Shown: positions 24,586 to 39,335, counted from the first letter of the stretch. The stretch: DNA of 64,000 nt from Galbula dea (GCA_013399015.1 VWZX01009068.1:1110816-1174815), one strand, 5' to 3'. Numbers and translations: made by a program. The notes: generated from the letters alone by a model not told the origin.

Positions 24586-27500
24586 CACTACAAAATCAAT
24601 GAAATATTTGTCTTTGCCAGGGAAAAGTCATCTTGGAAGTTATACTGAAGTAAAAACATCCAAATTCTCCTGAGATGAAACATGTATGGTGGCACAGACT
24701 GTGAACTATTATGACATGAAACAGTACTACCCCAGCATTGGGCTCTGAAACACTATTTCATAATTTTACAGAAAAAAGTTGTCAAAAGATTCTTTCCAGT
24801 GTAAGTATAAGAATAAAGGAAGCAGCAAAATGCTCACAGGGATCTTTCATGACCCCTTGAAGATAAAGCTGAATATGCCAAATTTACAGTGAACTTTCCT
24901 TTGAGTATTTTTAAGTTAATCACTATCTCAACCTCTAGCACTAAACAGAAGCAGAGCAGGTGACCATAATGAAATTTTAGTTTCTCCCTTCAGACAAACA
25001 TGTGAAATTTTCTCCCTCTCTTGCCTCTGCAATGTAATATGTATCTGAAAAGGGTATAAAGTGTTACTGAGAGAGAACAAGATAGTTTTCTACCTATTTT
25101 GTACTGGTTGTAAGGATTCAATTAAAGACAAGACAGAATAATCAGCTTTGAGTTCAAGAGTAACAGGTTCACTCAGAGAACTGTGGGAAGAACTGCTCAC
25201 AAACAGAAGAGGAATGAGAGAAATTAATGTTTTCAGGTTTCATTGTGAAAAGCTGGAGAAAAATAAACACAACAGATGATTAAATTTTAGACCAGTGAGA
25301 GTTTTACTTCTCCCTTCAGAATGCACCCAATGCTCTCTAAATTCTAGTGCTGAAACTTCTGTTAGAAGACATGTTCCTGTAGAGGCCACCACAGAAAATT
25401 ACAGAAAAGAACTTTTGCAGCAACTAAAAGCATCAAATCCAAAAGAGCAAAGTTGATGTGCATTCCTGGAGAGCCCTTCCATGCTCTTGTCTTCGTCCCA
25501 AAACAGGCAAATAAAAACTAGTGAGAAAATACAAAAGTTCTTGAAGGGAGGGAAGATACATTACCTAACAGGGATATAAGTCTAAAGACCCAAAACCCCA
25601 ACAAACCTGCATTCCAAAGTGAACAGCTAAGAGATTCAGCCATTTGCACACTTTCTGATCAACTTGTCTCACCAACCCAATAATGCTCACTTCAGTTCAG
25701 CCCAACATTACTTGTTTAAAAAAAACCTGTATGTAGCTCAAAACAGGAAAATACTGTAAATTTGGATGCCTTAGACAGAAAGGATATGCTGCAGGCAGTA
25801 TGATGGGGGCAGACTGATACAATTCTCCAGGAATTTAACTCTATCTAAATTTAATTCAGAATGAAGGTCACCATTCTTATTTGCTGTTTGTTCCAGCAAA
25901 ACACTCTATCTGAATTCTGTTCTCCTAAAGCTGTTGGATCTTCCTATTGGGTTTACACTGTAAGAAAGATTCTTCTTTTTGTCATCTTCTTCTGAATACC
26001 AAGGAGCATATAATTAATTATAATCATATTTTGCTCTGTCAGTAAGTTCTGACTTATTTTTTTGGCTGTTTGTATCACAAACAGGAAAAGAGTAAAAATT
26101 TCTTCATAAAACTTTGGTAGAACTGTTTCACTACCATGTCAAATTTGTTTAAAGACTTCACTCTATTTTCTGTCTTCTTCCTTTCTTTTACCTTGGGGAT
26201 GTATTCAATATGACTCAATATGGTCTCAGAAGGTGAGTCTTGTTCTTCATATGACTAAAGGTTGGTACCAATAATCTATGACAACATTTTTGGAGTGAGG
26301 AAGAAGTAAAGCATGCACATAAACTGTTTAAACCCTCTCCACCTTCCTCTAAGCTGCCAACCAACCTAAAAGAAGAACTTCCCTAACAAACCTTTTCATA
26401 CAGAACAACCAAGACTTGAAAGACTTCTGATGATTTCTGCTTGCTTGGAAAGAACCAAGCCAATAGTCTTATAAACTTCAATAACTCCATAGTAGGGAGA
26501 AAGAAACTCCTGCAGGACTGATAGGTGGTATCATATACTGTGGCTCTAAAGGGGAACAGCAGTGCTCTGTAATCCATCCATTTAGTGTGCAAGTAGGGGG
26601 AAAAGTGTCAGTTTGTTTGTTTGCAACGCTGATATGACAAATTGGGTCATTTTCAGCAGTGTGCTTGCCTCAGCCAAGAACTCCAGTACATGCTTACCTT
26701 TGATAAATCGACTAACCATGTAGTTAAAGAGTTAAGCACAGGCTTGAGGCTTGTGGCAAACAGGGTTATAAAATCAAAACACAATTGTCCATCCTGCTAC
26801 TAGCACTGAAGAAGCAAAATGGATAACAGCTTATTTGACTGCTATCTTTTTTCCTTGTAGAGTACCAAGGACAGCATTCACTCCACAGTACATGTGACCA
26901 CATCCTGAGTTTCTTCCTAAATTTCTATGCAGTCCTGAATTTAGATTCAACTCATCTTCCTTTCACCTACTGGGGCATTTTGTAAGATTCTTAGTGCTGT
27001 CAAAATCTCAGCCAACCTCACAAACATTAATTCAGGGCTTCATAAATTTATTACACAGATTACTTGATGTGCTAGCAGTAACAGAACTTTGTCTTGGGTG
27101 TGTCTTTTCTGCCCTTTTATTTCCTCATCATTTTTTTCCAGTGAGCTGTGGCTCCCATTAGTGCTTAACCTCCATCTAAAAAATGTGGTCCCCAGATCAA
27201 GTATTCATTCTCAGTAGGAGGCACTTACTCATTACTTACTCATTCTCCCCTATGATCAATCTCACCAAAGACCTCATCCAGAAGACCACCTGTACGGTCC
27301 ACCCAAGAATGGAAGAAAGGTGAATTGTGGAGACTTGCATCTTTCAGACAGGAAATTCTGATTGAATTCCACATTCTCAGACTTTCTGTCTAATGTTTGT
27401 TCAGGCCAGTCACTTACTTATATAGAATTTGAGGCCAGCACAAAACCCAAGAAGTGAACCCCAGCACTCTCCTTACTCAACTCCAGAGCCAAATTCACAT

Positions 27501-29790
27501 CTGTATTTCTGCTCACTCACCTCTGATGATGGAATTTGTATTCTTTTCTGTCTCATTTTCAGGAAAAATAATTGGCAGGGCAGTACAAGGGCAGACATCA
27601 ACTTAAACCTACTTACACTAATCCAGAAATCAGTACCAGGTCTTCTAATGAGGAATCATGCAAACAGTGTTTGACAGTCCTGCCTTCATTTTAAGGACTA
27701 TGAGTCCTCATTAGCTCAGCTATATTCTCCATCTGGTCCTCTACAGGGGGAAACTGCAGAGCTGGTCATGAAATGTAATCTTCAGAGTAAATTAAGTGAA
27801 CAAATATCACATAGTCTGAAAACCTGCTAGGGACTGATGTGGGGTTTGCCTAAATTGTAAATTATGTTACCTGATTGTAAATTTTATTTATTATTACCAC
27901 TATTAATGTCTCTCAACCTCTAATTCTGAGCATAGTGGCTGATTTCAGCTGGATTTCAAATTACAGCAAATGCCTCAGAAGTCAATAAAAACCTAGAAAC
28001 TCAGTAAGAGGGAAGCTTAAGGTCAAATAATTGTAAGTTTACACCTTAATATAATTTGGTAAAGTAGTGAAACAAGCAAAAAGCAGAAATCCACAGTAAG
28101 GCAAGGTACATTAGCTCTGATGCCCCCAGGCTACTCAGTTATTACGATGCTCAACTTAGAAGTCTCTAATCAGCTTCTTTGCTTATCTGTCTAATTGAAT
28201 TGTTTAGCAGTCAAACTAATTCACAAAGCAGGGGCAAGAGCTATAGCCTGCATCACACCTTAGGTACAGGGATACACTCTCTCTCCATACATTAAGGTCT
28301 CAGCTTCTGTACCTTTCCTAATGAGATCAGCCAGTGCTGCTGTATATACACTGAGGACATTTAATGAACAGCATCCCAGCACTCATCCTATAGTACTGAT
28401 GACATTATGCATATCAGCGTCATTTCAAGTCCTTATCATCCCTTCAGATTCAGTTTGAAGTTCACTGGAAACTAAAGATAACCAAAAAATTCCTTTCTGA
28501 AAAGCCTCTTACTTGTAATTATTTTTAATTTCAATTTGTGACAAAAGAAATCTTTTCCCTGAAGAGAGGTTTTTACAAATGGATAAGGATTTCTTCATTT
28601 GAGCCAAAACTTGATTTTACTAGAGGCGTGTTTGGAAGAATATTGTCAGTTTGGGGGAGGGATTACCTGCTGGTTTGATTTGTTTGTTTTTTACCCTGGT
28701 GGCAGAAAATGAAGACAAAATAAGAACTTTTTGTACTGGTATATATTTTGCTAGCAGTGTATTTTCCATCAGAAACTAAATCCCACACTAAATTCCCAAT
28801 CAGGTCTCAGAGAAATCTTTCAGTGAGAGTTGGATCCATTCTAGATATATGAATATGGAGAGCAGTGATCTTGCACAATTAAGCAAAGCTTTACCACTGG
28901 GGAAAATAAGCCTGTAGGAGATATTTTTCTCTCTGTGTAATATCTAGAGTGTGTTTCTAAGTGGAAAAAGCACTAGGGAGAGCTAAAAGTAGAGAAAGTT
29001 TCACACAGTTTTTCCCCATGGTTATATCCTGCAAAGTAATGTGAAGTGTCTTTATTCTGCACTACTTCCTCCCATCAAAAGCACTAAATAACTTCTCATT
29101 TTTAGTGAAAATACTAATAAATGTTTTAGTATAGGCATATGTGAATGGAGTTGACAGAGAATGCCATCAAAATTTAAGTTCTTTCCAAATTCCCATTACA
29201 GAAGCACAATATGTTATGGGTAATAAAAACTGTTGCACAGTATAAATGACTTCATACCATTAATTGTAAAATAGGTTTCATAACAACATGTAACTGAAGA
29301 CATGGGTCAAATACTATTGAAAATAAGTGTCATTTGAAGGGAACAATTAAAAGGACTTTTGTTTAGTAAGGGAACATTTTAAAGGTTTTTTTTAAATTTA
29401 GTCTTTATCTGATTCCTTTTGTCTAGTGATGTGAAAATCAGTAGAAGAGCATTAAACACAGACAAAATAGAAGCTTTTGTGGTTTTCTTCAGAAAACTCA
29501 TCAATTTGATTTGAAATATATAGTATATTTAAAATATCAATGTACTCCAAGTATCAAACATTCACACTGTACTTCTGTCTGATCAGTCTCACTGGGCATA
29601 TTCCTTTTTAGAAAAAATTCTACTGTTGGTTTAGAAACATTATCACAGAAGCACAAAAGCTGGGTTTGCCTCATTGTGATTTTCACCACATTCTAGCTAT
29701 AAATTTCTTAATTATGCTACAAGGGAAGAGGATATCTTTATGCACACACTTAAAAAAGAAGACATTTTGAAGCACCTGACAATAGTGAAG
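24586..29790. other. Non-coding stretch, no gene seen
   Basis: This is AT-rich unique-looking DNA. The only clear structure is a perfect 11-bp tandem duplication, ACTTACTCATT twice, at 27223-27244. No transposon end, exon-like frame or RNA gene was recognised. Confidence 0.6.
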
Positions 29791-30620
29791 TAATCACAGT
29801 CCCAGTTTTCCTTTATTAAGGCACTGACTTACAGGACATCCTGCAACATACATCTCCCAAAACACTTTCCAGGAACCTCCTGCAGCTAAAGCAAAAGCCA
29901 TATACTCCTCTGCTTTTTTTCCCCACAATGTAGTTAAACATTGAGGAGTACTCTGTGATGCAGAGAGAACGGGGGAGAAAACACACTCTGATTTCTGTAA
30001 CAAGCATTTAGAATACTTGTAAAAACCTTTCCCAAACTGTGACACTGCTGCTGCTTTTTCATAGTGATGCTCCTGTTCAGCTGCACCTACCTCAGTTAGC
30101 CTTAAACTCCAGCATGCAGCTGGGCAGTGCAATATCTGCACATGCTGCTGCCTTGCATTTTGCTGAGAGCTGACCTCTTCTGTCTCTGCAGAGAGACATT
30201 GGCTTTGTGTACATCACACCTTGTGTCCTTAGAGCCTGCTGAGAGTGGCAGCTCCACCACTCCCCCCACCAGCTCCTCCCTCTCTGCAAAACCAGCCTGG
30301 AGGTCTGCAAGCTCAACAGCTTTTGCAGTCTGAGGATCAGTCCCTCTGCTCCAAGCTTCAAGGGGTAAGCATGCCCAGCAACTGCGGCTGAGCCTTTACA
30401 TGCCTCTTGGCCCTCTAAACGGGGATGTGGGGTTAGAAGGAGCTTCTTAACCTGTTTATACACATATCTTTCTATTGCTGGTGCCACAAGGCACAGTACA
30501 TGCCACAAACATCTTGAGCTTTTCCTAAAAATCAGGCTCTGTTTCTCATTTCTATTTCCTTTATAAACCAGATCCAGCACTTCCCTTCTCCAGCAGTTGG
30601 AAGCCCTCTTCTGAAGACCA
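29791..30620. other. Locally less AT-rich stretch with the longest open frame
   Basis: This stretch is visibly richer in G and C than its surroundings. It carries the longest open frame of the window, 162 codons on the minus strand at 30092-30580, overlapped by a 115-codon minus frame at 29794-30141. The translation has no recognisable domain, signal peptide or repeat. Fewer AT-type stop codons would lengthen frames by chance. An exon cannot be excluded, but nothing supports one. Confidence 0.35.
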
Positions 30621-33600
30621 AATTCTGTGTATCTGTGAACAGTCCTAACAGGTTGGGTGCCCAGAAGCCTTCAGTTTAAATAATGCTTTCCCCTCACCTT
30701 CTCCCTCTAAAGGAACAAGTAATGAGAATGTTGACACTCATAGTAAACACAATCTGGTTCTAGGATACAGGTCTAGGATACAGTTTTAAAGGACAGTTTG
30801 AGGAAAGCTGCTGGGTCATAAACCCACATAATTTAGCATAACTTATTCCTGATGGGTAAACCTGTGAGAGCATCACCTACTTAAAAATCAGTGAGCACAC
30901 ACTGATGAAAAGCAGTCTCCATGTCTGAAGTTCCATTGTATAAGGACACTGAAAAAAGGCAAGACCACATATAAATACAAGACACATATAGATGAGACCA
31001 AGAGTGCAGGGGTATGTTATTCTGTGGAAACAGTGGTAAAGAGAACAGAGGAATAGAAAGTCTGATTTTAACTGGAGGGTTGAATTAACCTGTCAGATAT
31101 CTTAGGAATTTAATAAGAAACAGGTAAACAGTAAAATACTCTGAAAAATTGGTACAAATTAGTATCAACAACATAGGTGGTGTGAGAAGGGAAGACAGAC
31201 TTACAAAGACATCAGGTAAATAAGTTACCTGTAACAAAAAGCACTACAGAATCTTCTGGAACTGAAATCCCCTGACTAAGCATGGACAGTATCATCTTAG
31301 AGCTATATTAGCAACAGGATTATGGCAGTGACAGTGAAAGGCTTAGGGAGATTAGAAAGATACAACAGGCTGAAAACGAAGTGCCTTGCTGACCCCTTCA
31401 GGTAATAGTTTGAAGCCTTGAAACATGAAATCCAGCTGAAACTGTCCTGCTAATGTTGATTTGTAGGTATCATATACATGCTGAAAGCAATTTACAGATT
31501 CCTAATTTTGAAGCTCAGAAGAGAACGTTGTGCTAAAGCAGTCTGGACTCTACTCTCCCTAAAAGCCAGAGTGTTTTGCAAGAACAAACCAAAGGCTCAT
31601 ATTGGACAATATAAACTTGTTTGAAGGGGCTCCAGCAATTCTGAGTCTAGGATTTCAGTGAGTTTTTCTGAAGTTTTGTTCTGGTAACTATTTTCTTTTT
31701 ATCCCCTACTGAGAAATATGTCTCATTTACACCCCAAACCATTGTGTTTAATTGTTACTTAATCTGTAAATCAGAAGAGACTAAACTCCTATCCTTACTC
31801 AATAGCACACCCACTTTTCACAGACAGATGGAGCCTTTAATGATAAAGTAATTTCTCAGATAACATTTCAGAGAGGTGATCCTTGGATCTATAGATCAAA
31901 AAGTTTACTGCCATATTCCTTCACCATTTTGAAACGTCTTCTCTAATGCAGACTGAGACCTTTATGCAACATTATTTTCTGTAGTACTAGACCTAAGTGA
32001 AAGGTAACTTCCACATCTGGATTTTTGTATGTTTTTATACATCTAAGGACTAGCTTAGCATTTTCTTTTTCAAAACAATTGTAGCTCATACTGGGAGATT
32101 TTTCCACCACAGTCTAAAGATCTTCCTCTAAATTGCCACTTTTCAAGACAGTGGTACTCAATGAGGTTGAAAGGTGTTCTTATGGAGGATCATGTGTATG
32201 ACTGTAGTCAGGATGGGAAAATCAAAGAATTCTTTTCATTTGTCTGTTTCAGGACCAGATCCCTGGTTCTGTCAGAAATGACAGTTCTGTATCTTCCTTT
32301 GTGGAGCACATTTTAGTTGTCTTTTTCCCTGCATGGATTTTTTTCTCCAAGGGCAAAGGGGCATTACTTAGGCTTCCTTCTATTACAGCTTGTAAAAAAT
32401 CAAAATAAATAAATCATAGACCTCTTTCATCTTTAATTTCTGTTCTTTGGCCATTTACAGTGCTTGTTGACATGATGGATGAGATCACTGTTGGAAAATG
32501 GCAAGGAAAACTTATGCTTCTGTTTAGCTGCTTGGGTACTTGGATTAAACTCAAGAGAACTGCGACAAAACACTGATTTCTTGACAAGAAAACTTTTTTA
32601 TGCACCAATTTTGTTGAAACTTAAAATATCCTTAAATCCATTGCAGATTTTCTGAGCAAAATCAGAGAGAGGTCTCCCTGTGATGTTGAAAGCCCATACT
32701 GAAAACTCGGCACAGACAGGAGACATGGACTGGCACCTCTCACATCTCATGCCCTCATCGTAATGCACAAGAAACAATCCTTGAACCAATTTAAACCTTT
32801 GAAGGGTAGACAGACAGAGAGAAACATTCATAAATGTCACACATCAAAAAGTCTTGTTTTCATTTCCATGCAAAGAAGAAAAAAACCCAAACATGTTAGA
32901 ACTTTCTTACTGTGCTGGAAAACAATTGCTAGTAACCTTGACCCAAGAAGCAGGTAGCCCTCAGAGACAAGCTGTCCAGCCACTTCTCCTGACACACTGA
33001 CAAGGCTGCAAACACTTTAGTAAGCCTGTTCTGTGAATTGAGGGCTACTAAAGTTAATGCATATTATTGTGGCAAGATATGCTCTGCCCTACATGATTCT
33101 GGATGTGCAAGTATATGAGAAAAAAACAAACCACAAAGAAGCAAGAAGAAAGAGCTAATTATTTTTTTCCCCTCAACTTTGTAAATTCTGGAGTTTACAG
33201 GAACAAAAAAAACCCAGAAAACATTTTACCAGTAAGAATAAATATCCACATAGCAGCTAGGAGTCAATACCTTCTGCTCAACATCTAGCAGAAGGAAAGA
33301 TTGTTTTAACAAAGTAATTTTTCAAGTTCACCAATATAAATAAGCAAGTTACTACCGTTCTCTATCAAGGTGAATATGGACCTGTCAAAATAATGGAACC
33401 TTTTATGGATGGCAAATAATGAAGGCAAAATGATAAAACAGCTAAAGCTTGATTACCTTCCCCAGCATTTTTCCCTGAGAAAGTTAAAGGAATGGGGAAA
33501 AATGCAAATACAATGCCATTCACTAATTCTGCTGTGAGCTAGGAGTGATGAAGACATTAAAAAAAGACCTCTCTGAACAGTCTGACTGCACCAGATTCTG

Positions 33601-36600
33601 TACCTTGAAGTCTGTGACTCCCTCTTGTCTGATTTCTCTTACAAAGGCTACATGCAAACTGCATATGGCAGAGGAGATTCTGAATGTGCAATCCTTGCAT
33701 TCTAGCAGTAAAGGTGAGGATGTAAATGAAATAATGGATACTTTAATGCAGTTTGAATCGGCTCAGAAAAAAAAAACAAAACAGCTGTTAATATAGAGCC
33801 TCATTATACATCACTGAATTGTGCAACAGAACACAGAAGGGTGCTGTTACAGAGCTTGAATTGCTAGAAGCAGGCAGATCTGCTTGGGCTCTTCCATGGG
33901 TTATGTTTGCACATTTTACATTTTTTTGGTGTTGGAAGTAATCTGTGCATGACACACATTTCACCATGAAAACAAAACAAAACAAAACTAAAAAGCCAGC
34001 TACTTTCAAACTTTTATCAGCTGTCCCAGCAACTTGTAAAAGAGAGCAGACATCCAGCTGGCTGGCTGTGTTGCATACTGATGGCAGAGATTTGGCAAAG
34101 TTATTCCTTATCCAGTTTCTGCAACATGAACATTTGAATCTGTGAGTTTGGTTTGTTTTATGTTGTTTTTTTTTCCATTCCCATTTTTGTCCGCACACTG
34201 TGCCACAAATCCAGGATTGCAGTCTGCATTTGAACACATCCATGTACCTGCAGATGTCTGCATTCATGTGGCTACATATTGCATCTGTTATATCAAGGCT
34301 TTCTTTTGAAGATTTTGCCTATCTGAACAGAAATCCCTCATTATTTAGGAAAATGGAAAAGACAAGGTCCCCAGTCCTGCCTTCTGGTTTGCTGATATGC
34401 TGTAGAAAGTGGGAAGTTATTTAATAAGATAATTAATCCAAACAAGTAGAATCTCCTGCCTGGTTGTCTTATCCTCTGAGGGCTCCAGAGCTCAGCTCTG
34501 ATTTATTTCATCTCTTTCAGCCCTGTCACTGTGATCAGTTAGCTGTACAATGACTCAGCAAAACACAAACTTGAGTCCATCACAGTCCTGCTCTCCTTCA
34601 ATCTATTTCTGATAGCCTCATTATGAAATTATTCAAAAGAAATTAAGTATGCAAGTCTGAATCCCTTCAAGGTAAGAGGAAATATAAGTTATGATGTAAT
34701 GTAAAGGACTGATTAAATTATCCTGTCTTTCAGCTGAGTTATTCAAGATACAGGAGTGTGACTGCCCTCAATAGAAGGTCACATGGGAGAGGCCAGGCAG
34801 GATGCTTTAAAGCTTCTCTCAAGGTACTAGAAACCCATGCTTAAACAGCTGATTCAGGTTGAACACCACCTACTTCATGCATCCAAGATGGTTTAAAGCA
34901 GGAAAAAGATGATTAAGAAAAGCAAATAGCAAGGCTGCCTGTAGGCACTGCATCTGAATTGTAGGTGCCTAACTCACTTTGGACAGTATTCAGCTCACCT
35001 ACAGACCAGACATGTATGAGCTGAGCATTTAAGCTCTCATTACAGATAACAGAGACAGAGTCAAGAAAGGTAACTTCATTACACATACATAGGCATCTAC
35101 TACTGTTTGAGAAGCCTTAAAATATCTCTAGATTCCAGTTGCTTCTCCAGAAGTGCATGAGTCATCTCCAGGTCCTGTGGCATTTTTAAAAGCTCAATGC
35201 AGGTGCCTTGGACACTCTACAACATATCAGACAATACTAGGTTCCTACATTTAGGCTACTGAATTGTGCTCACACAGTGGAATTGAGAGACCTATTTGGC
35301 TCATGCTAGGGCAGACATCAATATGTGATGTGCCAGATAATTCTCTACACTGCATTGGATGTGTTGACAAAACCTCTCGTGATCAGAACAGGAGCATAAG
35401 CACCTACTGCACACAGATGGTCCACAACCAGGTGTCTGAATCTGTCATCTGAATCATGACCTTCTGTTAGGCATTGAATTGGACAAGAGGAATTTCTGAA
35501 TAACACTATTTTCAGAAACTTAATTTCCCTCTAAACTGTAGTTTACATTACATGCAATTTTCAGAATCTTCTGTTCATAGCAGACCAGCATTAAGGTAAA
35601 GACAGACATATTTCTACTAAGTCTACTAAGTTTGTGATATGTTGAGATTATCTGAAAAAAAAGAGGAAATGTCTTTCTTTTTTTGACATTCTCCAATTGA
35701 TATTCTTCCATTTTCCCACTCAGAATTACATTCTAGTTTTTAAATTGGCAAATTAATAGAAATTTAAAGGGACTGAATAATCCAAAAATTAAATACTTGC
35801 AATAAAGATTACTTCAAGGTTCCTCCAAATATTCCCTGTTATTTTGTTGATACTTTCACTTGTTTCAGTATCCATTTCATCCTTTAAATTCCCAAAATCT
35901 ATTCTAGTTATACCCAGATCATCTCCACATCTCTTCTCACTGATCCTCATTTTTCAGCATGGTGACTGAATCAGAACTGAGTTTTTTCCACCCAGATTTA
36001 GAGTGGATTATGCCTACTATTACATCTGAAAATTAGGAAGCTTCATGTGGAATCTGTTTTCTGAGACTACTTGTAAAAAAAGCTATAAGAACTCACAGCA
36101 GATCAATTCAAAATTGCTATCTTTGCAGGCAGAGAAATTAGCTTAGTTCTGTAAATTATAATTCTGTTTGGTTTTTAGCTTTTTAACACAGTTGTTTGTA
36201 TTGCTTTTTTAGATGAGTGATCAGTAACTTGAAATTATCTTTATTTGTGAAAAAAGCTCTTTTGTGCTGGAAAAAAATCTCTCTACCTCAGCATGAAGAG
36301 GTAATTCAGATGATTCAGAGCAGCATTAATATATTCACTTGTTTGTGGATTAAGTGGATCTTGTGAAGTTCTAGATTATATTATTTTTTTAAAGAGGGTA
36401 GCAGGATGGAGATTCAGAAGTATTTTAAATGAGAAAAACAAGCTAAAACTTCAACCTACAGAAATATGCCACAAAAATATGGCTGACTTGAGTCTGATCC
36501 TAGAGTAAAACAGATAACTATAGTTCTCTGAATGGAAAATACAAGCTGCTTCCATTTTACTGAGGGTTAGGAGACAGAAGGAAACATCAAGGATGCTACA

Positions 36601-38179
36601 AAATAGAGTTTGGGTCATTTAAGTGATCTAAGCCCCAGACACAAATGCAAAGAAGTGATTTTTGTGGTGTTTTGGAAGATGGAGTTCATCTTCCTCATAA
36701 CATCCTAAAATTACGGTTTGTTCCTCCCCTGCATCTTTGGATGTGAAAAGCCCAAGTTCTTACTGGTACATTGGCTTTGTGCTAACTTCATGATGATTTA
36801 TACTTAAAACCTACTCCTAGCATTTCCTGGTATGAGCTCACCTCTTTCAGTAAACAAACAAAAAAAAAGGAAGTGAGATTAACATTTTTATCTGTGATTA
36901 CTATTACCAGCAAATAATAGACCCAGCTCAGGCACATAGTTAGAGGCAAATTTTTCCCCAGAGAATCTGCCATCTGTTTAGGCAAGTCTGGCAAAATATA
37001 GCAGGGATGGGGTATTAATGTCCTGATGTTATAAGAAAAACAGAAAAGGGTAAAAGAAGCTTACAGAAGAAAATTAGAGCAAAGAAGCACATTTCCTGAA
37101 CTGCCTTCCAAAACCAAAATATAAAATCTTCTCTCTACCTGCCTCAGCATTTATAGTGAGGTTGTAGGGAACATTTATGAAAACAAGTGTGAAAAAATAC
37201 AAGGGCTAGATGTTTGCTAATCTAAGTGCTGCAGGGATTCATGTTGCCAGTAGTAATGAGAAACCTAAAGTCCTCGTCACTCCTTTCTGTTCCACTGCAG
37301 TACTCCTGACATTTACTGCAGTTTACATATCTAGAAGGCTTATTAAATTATCTAAGCTTTAAAATATGTTTTAAAGGTAATTTGTTCATTCATACTTAAA
37401 GAAATAGTTCTCTTTCAGGATCTCAGAGAATTTCTGGGGACGTGAAGGATGTAAACTGGAAAAACCTCTGGGCTCTGGGGATGTCCCAGACAAATCCTGA
37501 ATCCATTCTGGGCAAAGAACTGAGAAAATACCAATCTCCTTCCCCAGTTCTATTACAGCTCCCAAAGAAACTTTGGGGCAGTGGAAGAATCACAGTACAC
37601 TGATTGAGCACTTGTCATGTTCTTGCTGGTCAATTCACCTGCCCAGAACACAGAGCTAAGTGGTGTTAAAACTCTGCCCTTTTCCTTTTTTCTTTCATTC
37701 CCCCAGCAGCTGCTGGTCCCCATCCCTCACTCCTGCTTAGCAGAATGATATTGTGCCTGTGATGCTGAGAAGTCTCAGCTCATCTCCAAGAGGGGTTGTG
37801 TTCAGTCTTAACACACCAATGTTACAGGTTATTTTTCCCCTCACCCAGGAACTACTTGTTTTCAGTAGAATTAATGACAGTTTTGAGATTTGTCTGTGTG
37901 AGATTTGTCTCATGTTGATGGTGATCAGAAGAACGTTTTGTTGCAAGGATACAAGTGACAAAGGTTAAACTCTCTGGTTAAAGGTAGAGTGGATGAAAAT
38001 TTGGAACAGACTTTATCTGAGAATGTAAGGCAGTCTCAGTAGGGGAGGACAAGATGACTTAAATTTCAAAATATGACAGAAATGACAGGCATGACCATCA
38101 GATTTTCACAAAAATCTAACAAATCTGGGACAAAAAAATCTAACAAACCTGGCTACAGGTTAGCAAGCACAGCATTTCT
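30621..38179. other. Non-coding stretch, microsatellites only
   Basis: Small structures only. A 13-bp tandem duplication (TCTAGGATACAGG unit) lies at 30759-30783, an AAAAC pentanucleotide run at about 33969-33989, and a 9-bp CTACTAAGT duplication at 35614-35631. A 15-bp TGAGATTTGTCTGTG duplication lies near 37884-37911, and an imperfect duplication around the word AAATCTAACAAA at about 38108-38152. The open frames at 32598-32840 minus and 33788-34267 minus gave no recognisable motif. Confidence 0.55.
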
Positions 38180-39335
38180 ACTTACATGAAGGAAGAAAAA
38201 GGAATTCAACAAGTGGAGACCATTTAAGCTGACCTCAATAATATGTTAGGGATGTAGAGCACATTTTCAAGTGAAAAATTAATGACAGACATGAAGCCAA
38301 ATGGAATATGGGATGAAATGAAACATGAATTTACCAAAGGTAGACTGAGCCAAACTAACTCAGGGCACTTTTATTCTTGTAACAGAAATGATTTTCTGCA
38401 GACAGGCAGTGCTCAGCCTCTCATCTCTTCAGACTTGAGTAAAGTATTTCATATAATGAGCCACATGGAGAAGTTTGACAGAAGCAGAATATGATGAGAT
38501 TGCTAAAAAGCTGTCAGGTCTGAAAGAGCCTGTTAAAAGGCATATGGAAGTGGATCATGTGATAGGAAGAGCTTCATGTCTGGAAACACACTTCAGGTGC
38601 CTTCTCTGAGGACCATCATTGGGACTCAGTTTATTTGATATTTTCATCAGTGACCCTGGCACATAAAGTAGGAAATTGATCATTTGATTTTGGCAGCAAA
38701 TAAGGAAGCACTGTCAATAAAATGAGAAGAAAAATGTCAGACAGGAAGACACAGACCTGCTGAACTACTGGCATAATAGCCATGAAAAAAAATGTAGTGG
38801 TGGGAAGTGCCAAGACATGTTCATCTACTCAGAAAAATGATCACGATATCCTGAGGGTTTATTAACAGGAAATGATACAAGATGAGAAAGAACAGGAAGC
38901 TATAAAAAATGCTACTATAATCCTAGAGGGGTTTTTTAAATTATTATTTATTGTTGAGATGAAGAGTTATTCATTCTGCTCTACATGACTGTGGTGAAGT
39001 GTCAATAAGCACACAGGACAGTTCTGGGCAGGTTATTTACACAAAAAAAGTGAAAACATTGTGTAAAAGGAGTAAGAAAAGGACAGTTGGGAGTAGCACA
39101 TATACTGTACACAAGAAATAGAGAAATGCTTGCTTGCCATGCCACTGTCTTACCAAAATGGAGATGAAGAGGGGACCTGATTGCCCTTTGTAAGTCATCT
39201 ATGAGGACAGATAGGAAGTGACACACGAGAAAAAGCTGAGGTAAATGACCAAAGAAATTTAGACTGGAGATTAAGAGGATGCTTCTGAGAATCTGAAATG
39301 AGATTATGAGATTGTTTCTCAGAGGCAGTGAGAGG
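38180..39335 (+). pseudogene. Ancient CR1-type LINE reverse-transcriptase relic
   Basis: This is a decayed piece of a CR1-clade LINE ORF2 (reverse transcriptase) on the plus strand, recognised from short islands that occur in the right order. WRPFKLTSI (about 38214-38240) matches the family's NWRPISLTS element. FTKGRLSQTN (about 38330-38359) matches the FTEGKSCLTN-like element. DLSKVFHIMSH (about 38432-38464) matches motif A, normally DFSKAFDTVSH, so the catalytic aspartate position now reads histidine. IFISD follows near 38641-38655. GKCQDMFI (about 38807-38830) matches the GKCKVLHLG region. RGDLIALYK (about 39169-39195) and FRLEIK (about 39259-39276) match C-terminal blocks. The motifs lie in different frames with stops between them, and the YADD-like active site is not readable. 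The copy is non-functional and clearly older than the four minus-strand CR1 fragments. Confidence 0.8.

Noticed and set aside
24439..24648. Lys/Arg/Glu-rich open frame
   Set aside because: It is a translation of the homopurine repeat and runs through the N. It has no biological meaning.
30092..30580. Longest open frame of the window (162 codons, minus)
   Set aside because: No domain, repeat or codon pattern was recognised. It sits in a locally less AT-rich patch where long chance frames are expected, and it overlaps another minus frame of equal quality.
33788..34267. 159-codon minus-strand frame with cysteine-rich parts
   Set aside because: The cysteines do not form a spaced zinc-binding pattern, and a hydrophobic run comes from the AAAAC microsatellite read in antisense.
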